NCBI RefSeq assembly: GCF_015062915.1 | Contig: NZ_SUTJ01000006.1 | Coordinates: 54,774-118,773, forward strand | Origin: Methanobrevibacter thaueri | GTDB lineage: Archaea > Methanobacteriota > Methanobacteria > Methanobacteriales > Methanobacteriaceae | Direction of reading: 5' to 3' | Length of the DNA stretch: 64,000 bases | Shown: positions 42,519-52,230 of the stretch, piece by piece | Numbering within the stretch: position 1 is the stretch's first letter | Layout of the letters: every line of letters starts with the position of its first letter | The notes under the pieces: model-generated | Told to the model about the DNA's origin: nothing | What the model saw: the letters and a program-made list of their open reading frames with translations, nothing else | The model's database searches: none | Translations under genes and position numbers: made by a program

Positions 42519-45500
42519 TTGAGGAAAATGAAATTTATTGCATTGATGTCTATATTGGCATGTCTGTTGATTGTGATTCCGACAGGTTTTGCAGCCGATA
42601 ATGCCACAGCACTTGGATTGAATGATACAAGTGATGTTTTAGGTGCTGATTATTACTTTGATGCTAATGTTGAAAACGATACTGGGGACGGAACCCTTGA
42701 CAATCCTTATAAAAATTTAACAGATGAAAGGATTAAATCAGATTCAGTTATACATCTGGCTGATGGCGAATACGAATTGGATGATTCAAAAACCATTAGG
42801 AATGTCACAATCATAGGCCAGCATGTTGAATCTACAATCATTAAATTTTATGGTACTGGTTTTAAAGTTTCAACAAATCTAAATCTTCAAAATGTTACCT
42901 TGCTTAATCTGGCTATTACAGATAATGGTAATGCCAATATTAATGCAAATAATGTAATATTTAAAAATTCATTATCAAGTGCAATAAAATCAACTTATGC
43001 AGGCACTACAATCAATTTGTACAACTGTACCTTTTTCAACAATACTGCAGATTATGGTGGTGCAATAAATATTAATATGGGTACATTAAACATTGATGAT
43101 ACTTTATTTGACAGCAATTCAGCAAGATTATACGGTGGAGCAATTGCAGGTCAGAGCGAATCCACATTCATCACTGTTAAAAAGTCCAGATTCATGAATG
43201 ACTACTCTCGTCAGGATGCTGGTGGTGCAATCTATATTCTGGACTCCTTGAAACTGTACTGTCAGGATACTGAATTCATTAACTGTTCAGCTACTTTTGG
43301 AGGTGCTGTAACTTCTTTAAGGTCTAATTCAACATTCATCAACATTACCGCAAGGGACAATAAGGCCAAATATGACGGTGGGGCAATATATGCAATGTAT
43401 CAAATCCTGTCAGTTTTCAACTCCACTTTTATGAATAACTCTGCAAAAAATGCAGGAGCTGTTTATGCTGACGGATTGAATCTTTACATTAGCAATAATG
43501 GATTTGAAAGAAACACTGCTTCAAAAAATGCTGGTGCAGTATATAGTCTTGCAAATAAGTTGTCTTCTAGTTCAATATTGGATGAATCATTGAATAATTC
43601 ATTTTCAAATAATTCTGCAGGTATTTATGATGATGTATTCGAATCAGAAAGTGTGAATTTAACCATTGGCAGCAATGATTACCTGTTAATCAGGTATAAC
43701 TCCACTTTTGATGGAACATTGCCAAGTTCATATGATTTAAGAAAAGATCATTATGTTACTCCCGTTAAAAATCAAGGACAAAACGGTAACTGTTGGGCTT
43801 TCGCATCAATTGCTTCTCTTGAATCATGCATCTTGAAGGCAACCGGTAAAATATATGACCTTTCAGAATCCAATATGAAAAACATTATGGCATTATTCTC
43901 CGATTACGGTTGGGACATGTACCCTAACACTGGAGGATATGATAAAATGGGTTATGGATACCTTGTAAGCTGGTTAGGTCCGATAAATGAAACGGATGAT
44001 GAGTATAATATAGGAACTGTGGTTTCTCCTGTCTTGAATAGTATGTTCCATATTCAAAATGTTTTGTTCTTACAAAGAAACGATCCTTTGGACAATGATG
44101 CTATTAAAAGAGCCATCCTTGAATATGGTGCAGTGGCAACATCAATTTACTGGGCAGGTGCTTATAATGGTAATCATTATTATAATGGTGATAAGGGTGC
44201 TAACCATGCAGTGACTATTGTAGGATGGGATGATAATTACTCAAGAACTAAATTCTCAACAAGACCTCCTGGTGATGGTGCATGGATCATTAAGAACAGT
44301 TGGGGTCCAAACTCAGGTTTAAACGGATACTATTATGTTTCATATTATGATGCAGTATGTGCCAAACCTGGTGCATTGGAGAAGAATTTCGTCTTTGTCT
44401 TCAATGATTCAATCAAATACGATAAGAATTACCAGTATGACATTGCAGGTAAGACAGATTACCTTTATAATTACTACAGCAATGTCCTGTATAAGAACAT
44501 ATTCAAGGCATCAGACAATGAATATTTAACAGCGGTTTCAACTTACTTTGACAGGCAAACCAACTGGAATCTGTCAATTTATGTGAATGGATTGTTGAAG
44601 CACACTCAAGTTGGAAGCTCTCCTAATAGCTATTCAACAATTGAATTGACTCAATATATCCCATTGAATATTGGGGATTTCTTTGAAGTTGTATTTAACA
44701 TAACTGTTGATGGTGATGCGGGTGTTCCAATTTCAGAAGCGGTCAGCTTAAACAAGGAACTCTATTCCCGAGGCATATCATTCATTAGCTATGATGGTGA
44801 ACATTGGGATGACTTATATGATTTTTCAGTTTCATATCCTGGCCACACTTACGCTTCTCAAGTTGCCTGCATAAAGGCGTTCACAGTATTGAATCCGGTC
44901 AACACAACAATTAACTTGACTGTTGAAAACACTGACAGTCCTTCCATAATCAAGGCTTTGGTATTGAATGAGTATGGAAACCCTGTCCTGTCAGGCAATG
45001 TCACATTCAATATTGAAGGTCAGGATTATGTTGTGGATATCGTTAACGGCTATGCAAGCTTGTTCCATGTCTTCAAGAATTTCGGAGCTAATTTAATCAC
45101 TGCAAGCTTTGAAAAGACAGGTTTCATTTCATCAAGTTCAAACGTCACAGTGGACATATCAAAAGGCGATATTGAAATCGCATTGTACAGCACTGTTGGA
45201 CTGCTCGATGCTCATATCAGCATCACCCTCTCAAAACCGATCAATGAGACAGTATATGTTAATGTAAATCAAAGCATTCATGAGGTCACTGTCACTGATG
45301 GTGTTGGAAAACTTGATTTAACTGACTTGTACTATGGAAAATATGACGTTGAGGCATATTTTGTCAATGACTACTACAATTGTGTAAACGGCACTGATTC
45401 ATTCAACATAAACTATCTTAAGACATTCATTGAGGCAAGTGATGCTGAAGCATATCATAATGATGACTTTACGTATTCTATCAGGCTATTGGACAGGAAT

Positions 45501-46454
45501 AACAATCCTATTTCTGGAAAAACCATCAGATTCACTGTTTGTAAAGTAACCAAGGAGAACACTACCAATGATGAGGGTATTGCATCAGTAAACTTCAAAC
45601 TGGATGTTGGAAGATATGCAATTGATGTTTCATGTCCTTATGATGGCAAATGCCTCGAATCAGAGATTTCCAAAAATATTTTAATCAAATCAACAATCTC
45701 ATTGCCTGCAGCCACAAAATACACATTTAATTCAAGCTATATTGTATATCTCTTGGATGTCAACGGTCAGAAATTGGCCAATGAGGAAGTCACCCTCGCA
45801 ATTGGGGCCAACAATTACGCCCTAAAAACAGATTCAAATGGAATGTTAAGCTATGATATCTATTTAACTCCAGGATCATACAACATTATTGTGAATAACC
45901 TCAACACAGGAGAGGTTAAAACCCAAAATATCAATGTTGTCAAAAGGATAACTGAAAACAAGGCTTTGACAATGTATTATGGTGCAGGTTCATCATATAA
46001 AGTCAGGATATTTGACGACAATGGTAATGTTGCTGAAAATGCAAAAGTGAAATTCACAGTCAACGGCAAGTCCTATTACAAGTACAGTGATTCCAATGGA
46101 TATGCATCATTGAAAATATCCTTGAAGCCTAACAAGTATACAATAACTGCTGAATATAAGGGATTCAAGGTTTCCAATAAGATTACAGTCAAATCCACAA
46201 TAATCGCCAAGGACAAGACTGTCAAAAAAGGAAAAACCATTAAGTTTAAAGCCAAATTATTGAATTCCAAGGGTAAAATCCTTAAAAACAAGAAATTAAC
46301 CTTCAAGTTCAAGGGCAAGACCTATAAGGTAAAGACCAACAGTAAGGGTATTGCAACCCTGAAAATCACCAAGAGGTATAAGGTTGGAAAATACACCATT
46401 TCAACTAAATATTGTGCATTAAAAATAAAAAATAAGATAACAATTAAAAAATAA
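42519..46454 (+). CDS. Secreted beta-helix protein with papain-family (C1A) peptidase domain, ALP 3
   Basis: About 1311 residues: signal peptide (FIALMSILACLLIVIPTGFA), beta-helix repeats to about residue 385, then a papain domain with full triad: Cys425 in QGQNGNCWAFASIASLES, His563 in GANHAVTIVGWDDNY, and Asn593 in WIIKNSWGPN. Several Ig-like (Big-like) units follow at about 790-1240, with a very Lys-rich C-terminus. Layout equals ALP 1. TTG 42519 is preferred (SD GGGGG at 42507-42511, good spacing); ATG 42528 and the upstream ATG 42486 are alternatives. The set may digest peptide material at the cell surface or remodel pseudomurein peptides. Confidence 0.85.
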   Translation: MRKMKFIALMSILACLLIVIPTGFAADNATALGLNDTSDVLGADYYFDANVENDTGDGTLDNPYKNLTDERIKSDSVIHLADGEYELDDSKTIRNVTIIGQHVESTIIKFYGTGFKVSTNLNLQNVTLLNLAITDNGNANINANNVIFKNSLSSAIKSTYAGTTINLYNCTFFNNTADYGGAININMGTLNIDDTLFDSNSARLYGGAIAGQSESTFITVKKSRFMNDYSRQDAGGAIYILDSLKLYCQDTEFINCSATFGGAVTSLRSNSTFINITARDNKAKYDGGAIYAMYQILSVFNSTFMNNSAKNAGAVYADGLNLYISNNGFERNTASKNAGAVYSLANKLSSSSILDESLNNSFSNNSAGIYDDVFESESVNLTIGSNDYLLIRYNSTFDGTLPSSYDLRKDHYVTPVKNQGQNGNCWAFASIASLESCILKATGKIYDLSESNMKNIMALFSDYGWDMYPNTGGYDKMGYGYLVSWLGPINETDDEYNIGTVVSPVLNSMFHIQNVLFLQRNDPLDNDAIKRAILEYGAVATSIYWAGAYNGNHYYNGDKGANHAVTIVGWDDNYSRTKFSTRPPGDGAWIIKNSWGPNSGLNGYYYVSYYDAVCAKPGALEKNFVFVFNDSIKYDKNYQYDIAGKTDYLYNYYSNVLYKNIFKASDNEYLTAVSTYFDRQTNWNLSIYVNGLLKHTQVGSSPNSYSTIELTQYIPLNIGDFFEVVFNITVDGDAGVPISEAVSLNKELYSRGISFISYDGEHWDDLYDFSVSYPGHTYASQVACIKAFTVLNPVNTTINLTVENTDSPSIIKALVLNEYGNPVLSGNVTFNIEGQDYVVDIVNGYASLFHVFKNFGANLITASFEKTGFISSSSNVTVDISKGDIEIALYSTVGLLDAHISITLSKPINETVYVNVNQSIHEVTVTDGVGKLDLTDLYYGKYDVEAYFVNDYYNCVNGTDSFNINYLKTFIEASDAEAYHNDDFTYSIRLLDRNNNPISGKTIRFTVCKVTKENTTNDEGIASVNFKLDVGRYAIDVSCPYDGKCLESEISKNILIKSTISLPAATKYTFNSSYIVYLLDVNGQKLANEEVTLAIGANNYALKTDSNGMLSYDIYLTPGSYNIIVNNLNTGEVKTQNINVVKRITENKALTMYYGAGSSYKVRIFDDNGNVAENAKVKFTVNGKSYYKYSDSNGYASLKISLKPNKYTITAEYKGFKVSNKITVKSTIIAKDKTVKKGKTIKFKAKLLNSKGKILKNKKLTFKFKGKTYKVKTNSKGIATLKITKRYKVGKYTISTKYCALKIKNKITIKK

Positions 46455-46471
46455 GGTTAAAAAACCTTATT
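46450..46471. terminator. Bidirectional terminator between ALP 3 and thyA
   Basis: AATAAGGTT (46450-46458) and AACCTTATT (46463-46471) form a perfect 9 bp stem with an AAAA loop between convergent genes; the ALP 3 TAA stop (46452-46454) is in the 5' arm. Confidence 0.7.
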
Positions 46472-47177
46472 TATTTGCTTTTATTAATTTTCTAGCTGCT
46501 TTAATGTCAGTATTGTAGATATGGCCTGAGGTTGAGTGGTAATGAACTCCGCCGAAGTTAAGTTTTTCTCCGACAATTTCCTTGTTAACTTCCTCTTTCA
46601 TTTTTAAACCTAAATATGCGATGAAGAACATGTTTGAGTAGAATGCTCCGAAAATGTCATTGCTTCTGAATATGCAGTGTATTGTAAGCTCATTGTCACG
46701 CACAAGGCACTGGAGGAACTGAAGGCATGGAATGTCTTCCTCTTCTGCATCCTCAATAGGGTTGATTGTCACTGCCACTGCACGGTTTGATCCGGTTGCT
46801 GTCAGGATCCTTTTTTTCATGCTTTCGAACTGGTCAACGTCAAAGTGTGCGAATATACGGTTAGGGTATGTGTAGACGAACCCTTGTGTGTTGTTGATTA
46901 TGTCTGGGTCTTCCACTGATTTTACATACTCGTATAATGCATCGCTTTTGATTGGGCATCCTTCAATGTCGTATTTTCCGGATTTGATGTCTGCAAGCAT
47001 CATTTCGGTAGTGTAGTTTTGATATTTTGCCCTGAATTTCAAATCCATTGGGTCATCTATTACGTAGAAGTTTCCTAAACTTTCCAATAGATGATGATTT
47101 GAGTCCTTATATGTTTCCTTTCCGCTTTTCAAGATTTTATCTACAAAATCTAAGTAACATTGATTAATACTTAACAT
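46467..47177 (-). CDS. thyA: Thymidylate synthase, archaeal type
   Basis: 236 residues, close to the short thymidylate synthases of Methanobacteriales. The catalytic Cys151 lies in DIPCLQFLQCLVRDNEL and the dUMP-phosphate and base contacts in FRSNDIFGAFYSN (Arg171, Asn173). It methylates dUMP to dTMP; with H4MPT-type carriers the C1 donor in methanogens is probably methylene-H4MPT, coupling to the Mch pathway. The C-terminus lies against the ALP 3 terminator. Confidence 0.88.
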   Translation of the reverse strand: MLSINQCYLDFVDKILKSGKETYKDSNHHLLESLGNFYVIDDPMDLKFRAKYQNYTTEMMLADIKSGKYDIEGCPIKSDALYEYVKSVEDPDIINNTQGFVYTYPNRIFAHFDVDQFESMKKRILTATGSNRAVAVTINPIEDAEEEDIPCLQFLQCLVRDNELTIHCIFRSNDIFGAFYSNMFFIAYLGLKMKEEVNKEIVGEKLNFGGVHYHSTSGHIYNTDIKAARKLIKANK

Positions 47178-47451
47178 TTAAAACAGTCCTTTTAGTAAAA
47201 TTAATTAAAACTTTGTAATTGTTAATATTAATATTTTATTTTTTTAAAAAATTTCCATAAACTAATTGCTTCATGTAGATTATCATTTTCCACATCATTG
47301 ATTTTATATGATAATGCGGATATTTTAGATAATGCTTTCATTATTATGGATGGATATTTCTTAAAATTGATTTAATTAGTCATTAATTCAATTATTGGAT
47401 ATCTAAAATGAGTGGAGTTTTTGGTAAAAAAAGAAGTGTGGTAAAAATATG
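47178..47451. other. Gene-free A+T-rich stretch
   Basis: 274 bases between two minus-strand genes. T-rich on the plus strand near 47230-47250. I see no ORF, hairpin or promoter that stands out. Confidence 0.5.
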
Positions 47452-48144
47452 CTAGCAGGCATATTTTTCCATCAGTTTGAATAAGTCCTTGGCCCAGTCG
47501 GTTGAATCCTGCTTGGTAATGTTTTCTGGAATCTCATATACGAAAGTAGGATATCCTGCCTGTGCAATAGGCTTTGAAACAAGAACTGCAGATGTGGACT
47601 TGTATGACTCGTTTCCTGTCCGTGGATAATATCCGAAATCGCTGGTCTTGTTTATCTTTTTTGCAATTTTCACAGAGGCATTGTCCATTTCAGGTGTTGC
47701 CAGATAGAATCCTTCTCCATACCATTCCACATGTGAATGGCTGATGATTACGCAATCTGCATCTGATGAGGTAACGTCCGGATTTACAAAGTCATGAACA
47801 AGGCTTTCACCATTTGCCCTTCCCTTCTTGTAGTTTTTAGGGTCTTTGGTTACATTGACCTGATAGTGGATGATCTTGACGTCATCCCTTCCGTCAACAT
47901 ATTCTTTTGCCGCTTTTGTTTCAGGATCGATTGATAGTGTTTCCCTTGGATGAATGCCGGTAATCAATGCGATTGAATTGTTGGCGCTCATGTTCCCGTA
48001 GGTTATTTTCTCAACGGTACCTAAACTGTTGTTTCCAATAACTCGGTAGGGGGAATTGCTCTTTTGATACTCTTCACTAAAAATCAACAATCCCAGTATG
48101 AGCAAAAGAACCACAATAATAATGATTTTAGTTTTCTTTTGCAA
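47452..48144 (-). CDS. Membrane-anchored M14/AstE-like zinc hydrolase
   Basis: 230 residues. One N-terminal membrane helix (KIIIIVVLLLILGLLIF) acts as anchor or uncleaved signal, so the domain faces outside. H-x-x-E in TGIHPRETLSI, His in VIISHSHVEWYG and a late Glu in TFVYEIPEN match the zinc and catalytic positions seen in the cytosolic relative at 20442-21086. Substrates could be peptide or amide bonds of pseudomurein or its turnover products, but this is inference. Confidence 0.65.
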   Translation of the reverse strand: MQKKTKIIIIVVLLLILGLLIFSEEYQKSNSPYRVIGNNSLGTVEKITYGNMSANNSIALITGIHPRETLSIDPETKAAKEYVDGRDDVKIIHYQVNVTKDPKNYKKGRANGESLVHDFVNPDVTSSDADCVIISHSHVEWYGEGFYLATPEMDNASVKIAKKINKTSDFGYYPRTGNESYKSTSAVLVSKPIAQAGYPTFVYEIPENITKQDSTDWAKDLFKLMEKYAC

Positions 48145-48815
48145 AATTTCACCTTACTTGATATTTGGGTAATTATTGTATAATATACTTTGCTAAAAAT
48201 CATCTAAAAAAGAGTAATGTGTGAATTAAAAAAACAGTATTGATATTATCCAGCCCAATCAATTAAGATTAAACCAGATAATAATACATTTATATACTGT
48301 TTTTTTGTGTTTGTTCGTTTGCGTTTTATAAAACGTGCATAAATTACATATCATTTTGGAAAAACATATTTCTATGTTTTCCAATTAAATTTATCTTGCT
48401 TAAACTATTTAAACTTAATTGAATAAGACTAGTTTTTAACTAGCCTTATCATCTGGAAATTTTAAAACTAAATATAGTTTCTCAAATATTTTGTAAAGAA
48501 AAGGGGAAAGTCTTTACAGTAATTAGTTTGTTAGGATAATATAAATGCTTTTTCTTTGATTTGAGCTCAATTTTGCAGGTTAAAATCGTTTTTGTAGTCA
48601 AAAAACTATTGCATTTATATATGATGATATTGAGACAATTAGCTATTTGCCTCAATTTTTAAACATTGCTCATTTTTCACTTATTTTTTAACAATTAATT
48701 TAATCAAATTCATGGAATTTAATGCGGATTTTTGGATACTTTTAAATATATTATTGAATATAATTATATATACTTAGATTATTTTAAGTGTAAATTCAAA
48801 AAAAGTGTGAAATAT
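48145..48815 (+). other. Long intergenic region with several hairpins; possible ncRNA
   Basis: 671 bases without a convincing ORF. On the plus strand: a TATA box ATTTATATAC (about 48289-48298); a 14-base perfect palindrome CGTTTTATAAAACG (48322-48335); a hairpin with a 12-position stem at 48423-48449 (arms ATAAGACTAGTT and AACTAGCCTTAT, one mismatch); an 8 bp hairpin at 48492-48518 (TGTAAAGA and TCTTTACA); and a terminator-like hairpin at 48629-48656 followed by TTTTT. More TATA-like sites are at 48611 and 48768, the last serving the XRE-cupin gene. A transcript of about 340 bases from 48315 to 48660 would fit. Confidence 0.5.
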
Positions 48816-49388
48816 ATGACAAACGAAGATTTTGCAAAAAAAATTAAAGACATTAGAGCTAGACAGGACATGTCTATAGAAGACCTCGCAGAAAGAAGTG
48901 GCGTAAAGCTTGAAGTTCTCAAAGCCATGGAAGCTGGGGAAGTAATTCCATCACTCACCCCGTTAACCAAGATGGCAAGAGCATTAGGGGTAAGGCTTGG
49001 AACATTCCTTGACGACACACCGGAACTCGGACCGGTAGTAACCCGTGGCGGAAAGACCGAAAACTCACTTTACTTCTCAGGCCGTGAAGACGTGACAAAC
49101 GCAACCAACCTTGAGTTCCACTCATTAGGCGCAGGTAAAATAGACAGGAACATCGACCCGTTCATGATCGATATCCAGTTTGAGGAAGGGGAAAAGGAAC
49201 TGTCCTCTCACGAGGGTGAAGAGTTCATTTATGTACTTGAAGGTGAAATTGAAGTCATCTACGGTAAGGAAACCTATGCAATCGGCGTAGGCGACACCAT
49301 ATTCTATGACTCAGCGGTACCGCACCACCTCCACGCGAAAAGCGAGAACGGCGCAAAGATATTAGCCGTACTATACACTCCGTACTAG
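48816..49388 (+). CDS. XRE-type regulator with C-terminal cupin domain
   Basis: 190 residues. Residues about 5-60 are an XRE helix-turn-helix (DMSIEDLAERSGVKLEVLKA, PSLTPLTKMARALGV). Residues about 110-190 are a cupin barrel with HEGEEFIYVLEGEIEV and a metal-site HHLHAKSE. Such proteins often control the next genes in answer to a small ligand bound by the cupin. ATG 48816 (MTNEDFAKK) is chosen; the 28 residues that an earlier ATG at 48732 would add overlap the promoter TATA (TTATATATAC, about 48766-48776). The downstream acyl-CoA ligase is the likely target. Confidence 0.88.
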   Translation: MTNEDFAKKIKDIRARQDMSIEDLAERSGVKLEVLKAMEAGEVIPSLTPLTKMARALGVRLGTFLDDTPELGPVVTRGGKTENSLYFSGREDVTNATNLEFHSLGAGKIDRNIDPFMIDIQFEEGEKELSSHEGEEFIYVLEGEIEVIYGKETYAIGVGDTIFYDSAVPHHLHAKSENGAKILAVLYTPY

Positions 49389-49398
49389 GTGATTTAGG

Positions 49399-49491
49399 AT
49401 GAATAAAATAACTTTCAAGCCAAAAACCGATAGATTTTACACTGCTGATTTTGAATTACACTTGGAAACATTGCAATTGGGATTGCATTAA
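49399..49491 (+). CDS. Possible 30-residue small ORF or remnant
   Basis: ATG 49399 with TAGG and AGGTGAT upstream starts a 30-codon frame (MNKITFKPKTDRFYTADFEL, then HLETLQLGLH). No family recognised. It may be a decayed fragment between the regulator and the ligase or a genuine small protein. Confidence 0.25.
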   Translation: MNKITFKPKTDRFYTADFELHLETLQLGLH

Positions 49492-49543
49492 TGATTTGTA
49501 TTTTGGTTAGTTATTTTATTATAAGATATTAGAGGTGAAGAGT

Positions 49544-51208
49544 ATGAGTGAATTATTTACAGAGCTTCCATTAGGGAAGTTTTTCGAGTCAATGGTTGAA
49601 AAGCAACCAGATCATGAATTTATCGTTTATCCAGACAGAAACTTAAGATTTACATATAAGGAATTTGACGAAAGAGTAGACAACCTGGCAAAAGGAATGC
49701 TAGCTATCGGTATTGAAAAAGGAGACCATGTAGGGATATGGGCTAAAAACGTTCCTGAATGGCTCACATACATGTTTGCAACCGCAAAAATCGGTGCAAC
49801 AATCGTTACAGTAAACACAGCTTACCAGTCACACGAGCTTGAATATGTCCTCAAGCAGTCCGACATGAAGGCACTGGCAATGACTGACGCTTTCAGGGAC
49901 ACAAGCTACTTTGATATTATCAATGAACTGGTACCGGAATTAAAAAGCTGTGCAAGGGGACACCTTGTTGCCGAGAAGTTCCCTCACCTGAAGTTCATCT
50001 TCCACGTCGGACAGGAAAAGCACCGTGGAATGTACAACACCAATGAGCTATTGCTTTTAGGAATGAACTATGATGATGACGAGTACCAGAAGGTGAAGGA
50101 TTCCGTAACCCAGCATGACGTAATCAACATGCAGTACACATCCGGAACCGAAGGATTCCCAAAGGGCGTAATGCTCACCTCACGTAACATCGTAAACGAC
50201 GGTTACTACATTGGGGAAAACATGTATTACACTCCTGAAGACAGACTGCTTCTCCAGGTGCCATTATTCCATTGTTTCGGTACAGTGCTTGGTGTTATGG
50301 CAGTAATCACTCACGGATCAACCATGGTTGTTCTTGAGGAATACGACCCTCTTCTAGCTATATCCTCAATCCAGAAGGAAAAATGTACCTCAATCTATGG
50401 TGTTCCGACAATGTTTATCGGTATGATGAACCATCCGATGTTTGACATGTTCGACATGAGCTCACTTCGTACAGGAATCATGGCAGGCTCAACTTGTCCT
50501 GTCGAGACCATGAAGGATGCGATTGAGAAAATGAACATGAAGGGAATAACCAGTGTATACGGCCTTACCGAGGCAGCACCTGGTTTTACACAAACAAACG
50601 CAAAGGATTCATTCGAGAAGAAAATCAACACTGTCGGACGTAAGTTCCCAAACATTGAGGTTAAAATCGTTGACCCTGACACCGGTGAGGAACTGGGACC
50701 TGGTGAGAAAGGGGAAATCATGTGCAGGGGATTCAACGTCATGAAAGGTTACTACAACATGCCTGAAAAGACCGCTGAAACCATCGAGCCTGACGGATGG
50801 CTTCACTCAGGAGACCTTGCGACAGTGGATGAGGACGGATACTACTCAATCGTGGGCCGTATCAAGGACATGATCATCCGTGGTGGGGAAAACATCTACC
50901 CTCGTGAAATCGAGGAGTTCCTGTTCACCAATGAATGCGTGCAGGACGTTCAGGTTGCAGGAATACCTGATGAGAAGTACGGTGAAATCGTAGGGGCATT
51001 CATCATCAAGGAAGAAGGATTTGATGATGTGACTGAAGCCGATATCCGTGACTTCTGTATAGGATCCATTGCAAGGTACAAGGTGCCTAAATACGTGTTC
51101 TTCGTCGATGAGTTCCCACTCACAACAAGTGGTAAGATTCAAAAGTATAAGCTGGGCGACTTAGGTCTCAAGCTATTGGATGAAAGACGCGAAAGGGGAG
51201 AATTGTAA
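49544..51208 (+). CDS. AMP-forming acyl-CoA synthetase (fatty-acid/aryl-CoA ligase family)
   Basis: 554 residues. AMP-binding P-loop [14 protein letters not shown], then [50 protein letters not shown] and the C-terminal Lys in [13 protein letters not shown]. This is the layout of acyl-CoA synthetases related to FadD and medium-chain ligases; methanogens may use it to activate 2-methylbutyrate or other branched or aryl acids from the gut. Residue GTEG replaces the more usual GTTG. ATG 49544 follows SD AGAGGTGAAG. It is probably controlled by the preceding XRE-cupin protein. Confidence 0.9.
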   Translation: MSELFTELPLGKFFESMVEKQPDHEFIVYPDRNLRFTYKEFDERVDNLAKGMLAIGIEKGDHVGIWAKNVPEWLTYMFATAKIGATIVTVNTAYQSHELEYVLKQSDMKALAMTDAFRDTSYFDIINELVPELKSCARGHLVAEKFPHLKFIFHVGQEKHRGMYNTNELLLLGMNYDDDEYQKVKDSVTQHDVINMQYTSGTEGFPKGVMLTSRNIVNDGYYIGENMYYTPEDRLLLQVPLFHCFGTVLGVMAVITHGSTMVVLEEYDPLLAISSIQKEKCTSIYGVPTMFIGMMNHPMFDMFDMSSLRTGIMAGSTCPVETMKDAIEKMNMKGITSVYGLTEAAPGFTQTNAKDSFEKKINTVGRKFPNIEVKIVDPDTGEELGPGEKGEIMCRGFNVMKGYYNMPEKTAETIEPDGWLHSGDLATVDEDGYYSIVGRIKDMIIRGGENIYPREIEEFLFTNECVQDVQVAGIPDEKYGEIVGAFIIKEEGFDDVTEADIRDFCIGSIARYKVPKYVFFVDEFPLTTSGKIQKYKLGDLGLKLLDERRERGEL

Positions 51209-51405
51209 ATCTCCTTAACATTATTTTTTTATTTTAATTCATTTTTATCATTCATTATTTAGTTGCTATTTTTTTAATTACTTCACTATGAAAGCAATAT
51301 TGCTTTGAGCTTGAAATAAGATTATCATTTCAATAAAAACCTTTTTAAATCAATAGGCCAATATATAATAGTGTTAAGTGCATTTAAACTTAACAGGTTG
51401 ATATT

Positions 51406-51765
51406 ATGTATGATGAAAAGAATTTTGATGAGAAATTTAAGGAACTTGGTGAGTACTATAATATCAATTCCCCAGATGAAATCCGCAAGCAATTGAAAAT
51501 GAACGAGAACATCTTCACGCTACTTGAGGAGGTGAAGCCTTACCTTGAAGAATCATTCAGTGATGCTGAATACACTCTTGAGATGAATTTCGAACCTGAA
51601 ATGGATGATGATTTTATAATTTTAAGAGTCGACGTTACTGAAGAGAGATTCAACAATGGCATTGGAGATGAAATGAGACAATTTGACTCTAAAACTCGTG
51701 AACTTTGGAAAAATGCAAATATCTGTCGTGAATTATGTGTAATGCCGGGGATTTTAGATGTTTGA
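51406..51765 (+). CDS. Acidic partner of HEPN protein (putative antitoxin)
   Basis: 119 residues, strongly acidic, no recognised family. N-terminal helices (NFDEKFKELGEYYNINSPDE, then LLEEVKPYLEESF) are followed by a beta-strand domain (AEYTLEMNFEPEMDDDFIIL) and a C-terminal helix. It lacks the GSx10DxD motif of MNT nucleotidyltransferases, so it is not a classic MNT antitoxin. It overlaps the downstream HEPN gene by 8 bases, the usual order of antitoxin before toxin. SD AGGTTGAT precedes the ATG, and a TATA-like AATATATAATAG lies near 51360-51371. Confidence 0.55.
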   Translation: MYDEKNFDEKFKELGEYYNINSPDEIRKQLKMNENIFTLLEEVKPYLEESFSDAEYTLEMNFEPEMDDDFIILRVDVTEERFNNGIGDEMRQFDSKTRELWKNANICRELCVMPGILDV

Positions 51766-52153
51766 TTTTAGAAATGTCAAGGATGTGGCAGATTATCTTG
51801 CTCTTAGAGAAGGTGAGGAGTATAGTCGCTCTGCAATCAGCAGGTACTATTATTCACTTTTTGGTTGTGCCAGATTATATTTGATTTTAATCATGCATGA
51901 AACGGAATTCATCAGTGGAAAGAACATTCACAAGAGGATTTGCGACAGGTTAAAGAATTCTAATAACCCTACTGAAAATTCAATAGGTGGGATTTTAGAG
52001 AATTTAAGACAAATTAGAAATCAAGCGGATTATGATTGGGAAAAATATGATGGTTCTTTTTTCGAGAAAAGACTCAACTTCGTTAAAAAGGAGTCAAGAA
52101 TAGGTCTTGAACAAATTGAAGCCCTCAAGAACTCACCACCACTTAAACTATAA
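51758..52153 (+). CDS. HEPN-domain protein (putative RNase toxin)
   Basis: 131 residues, all helical. The N-terminal part AISRYYYSLFGCARLYLI and the C-terminal LRQIRNQADYDWEKYDG match the HEPN fold, with the R-x3-R/N-x-x-D-Y motif (Arg84, Arg87, Asn88, Asp91, Tyr92) in the place of the usual R-x4-6-H. In many prokaryotic HEPN proteins this motif lies at the dimer interface and cleaves RNA. The family is common in toxin-antitoxin and defence modules. Overlap with the acidic gene before it supports a two-component module. Confidence 0.65.
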   Translation: MFDFRNVKDVADYLALREGEEYSRSAISRYYYSLFGCARLYLILIMHETEFISGKNIHKRICDRLKNSNNPTENSIGGILENLRQIRNQADYDWEKYDGSFFEKRLNFVKKESRIGLEQIEALKNSPPLKL

Positions 52154-52230
52154 ATAAATTTTTTTTTAAATCATCAAAAATTTACACTTAGACATCACTA
52201 TTGCCATGCAAGCAACCATAAAAAAGAAAA

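Noticed and set aside
48621..48650. ATGATGA resembling a C box of a C/D-box RNA
   Set aside because: No matching D box (CTGA) or inner boxes were found at a suitable distance.
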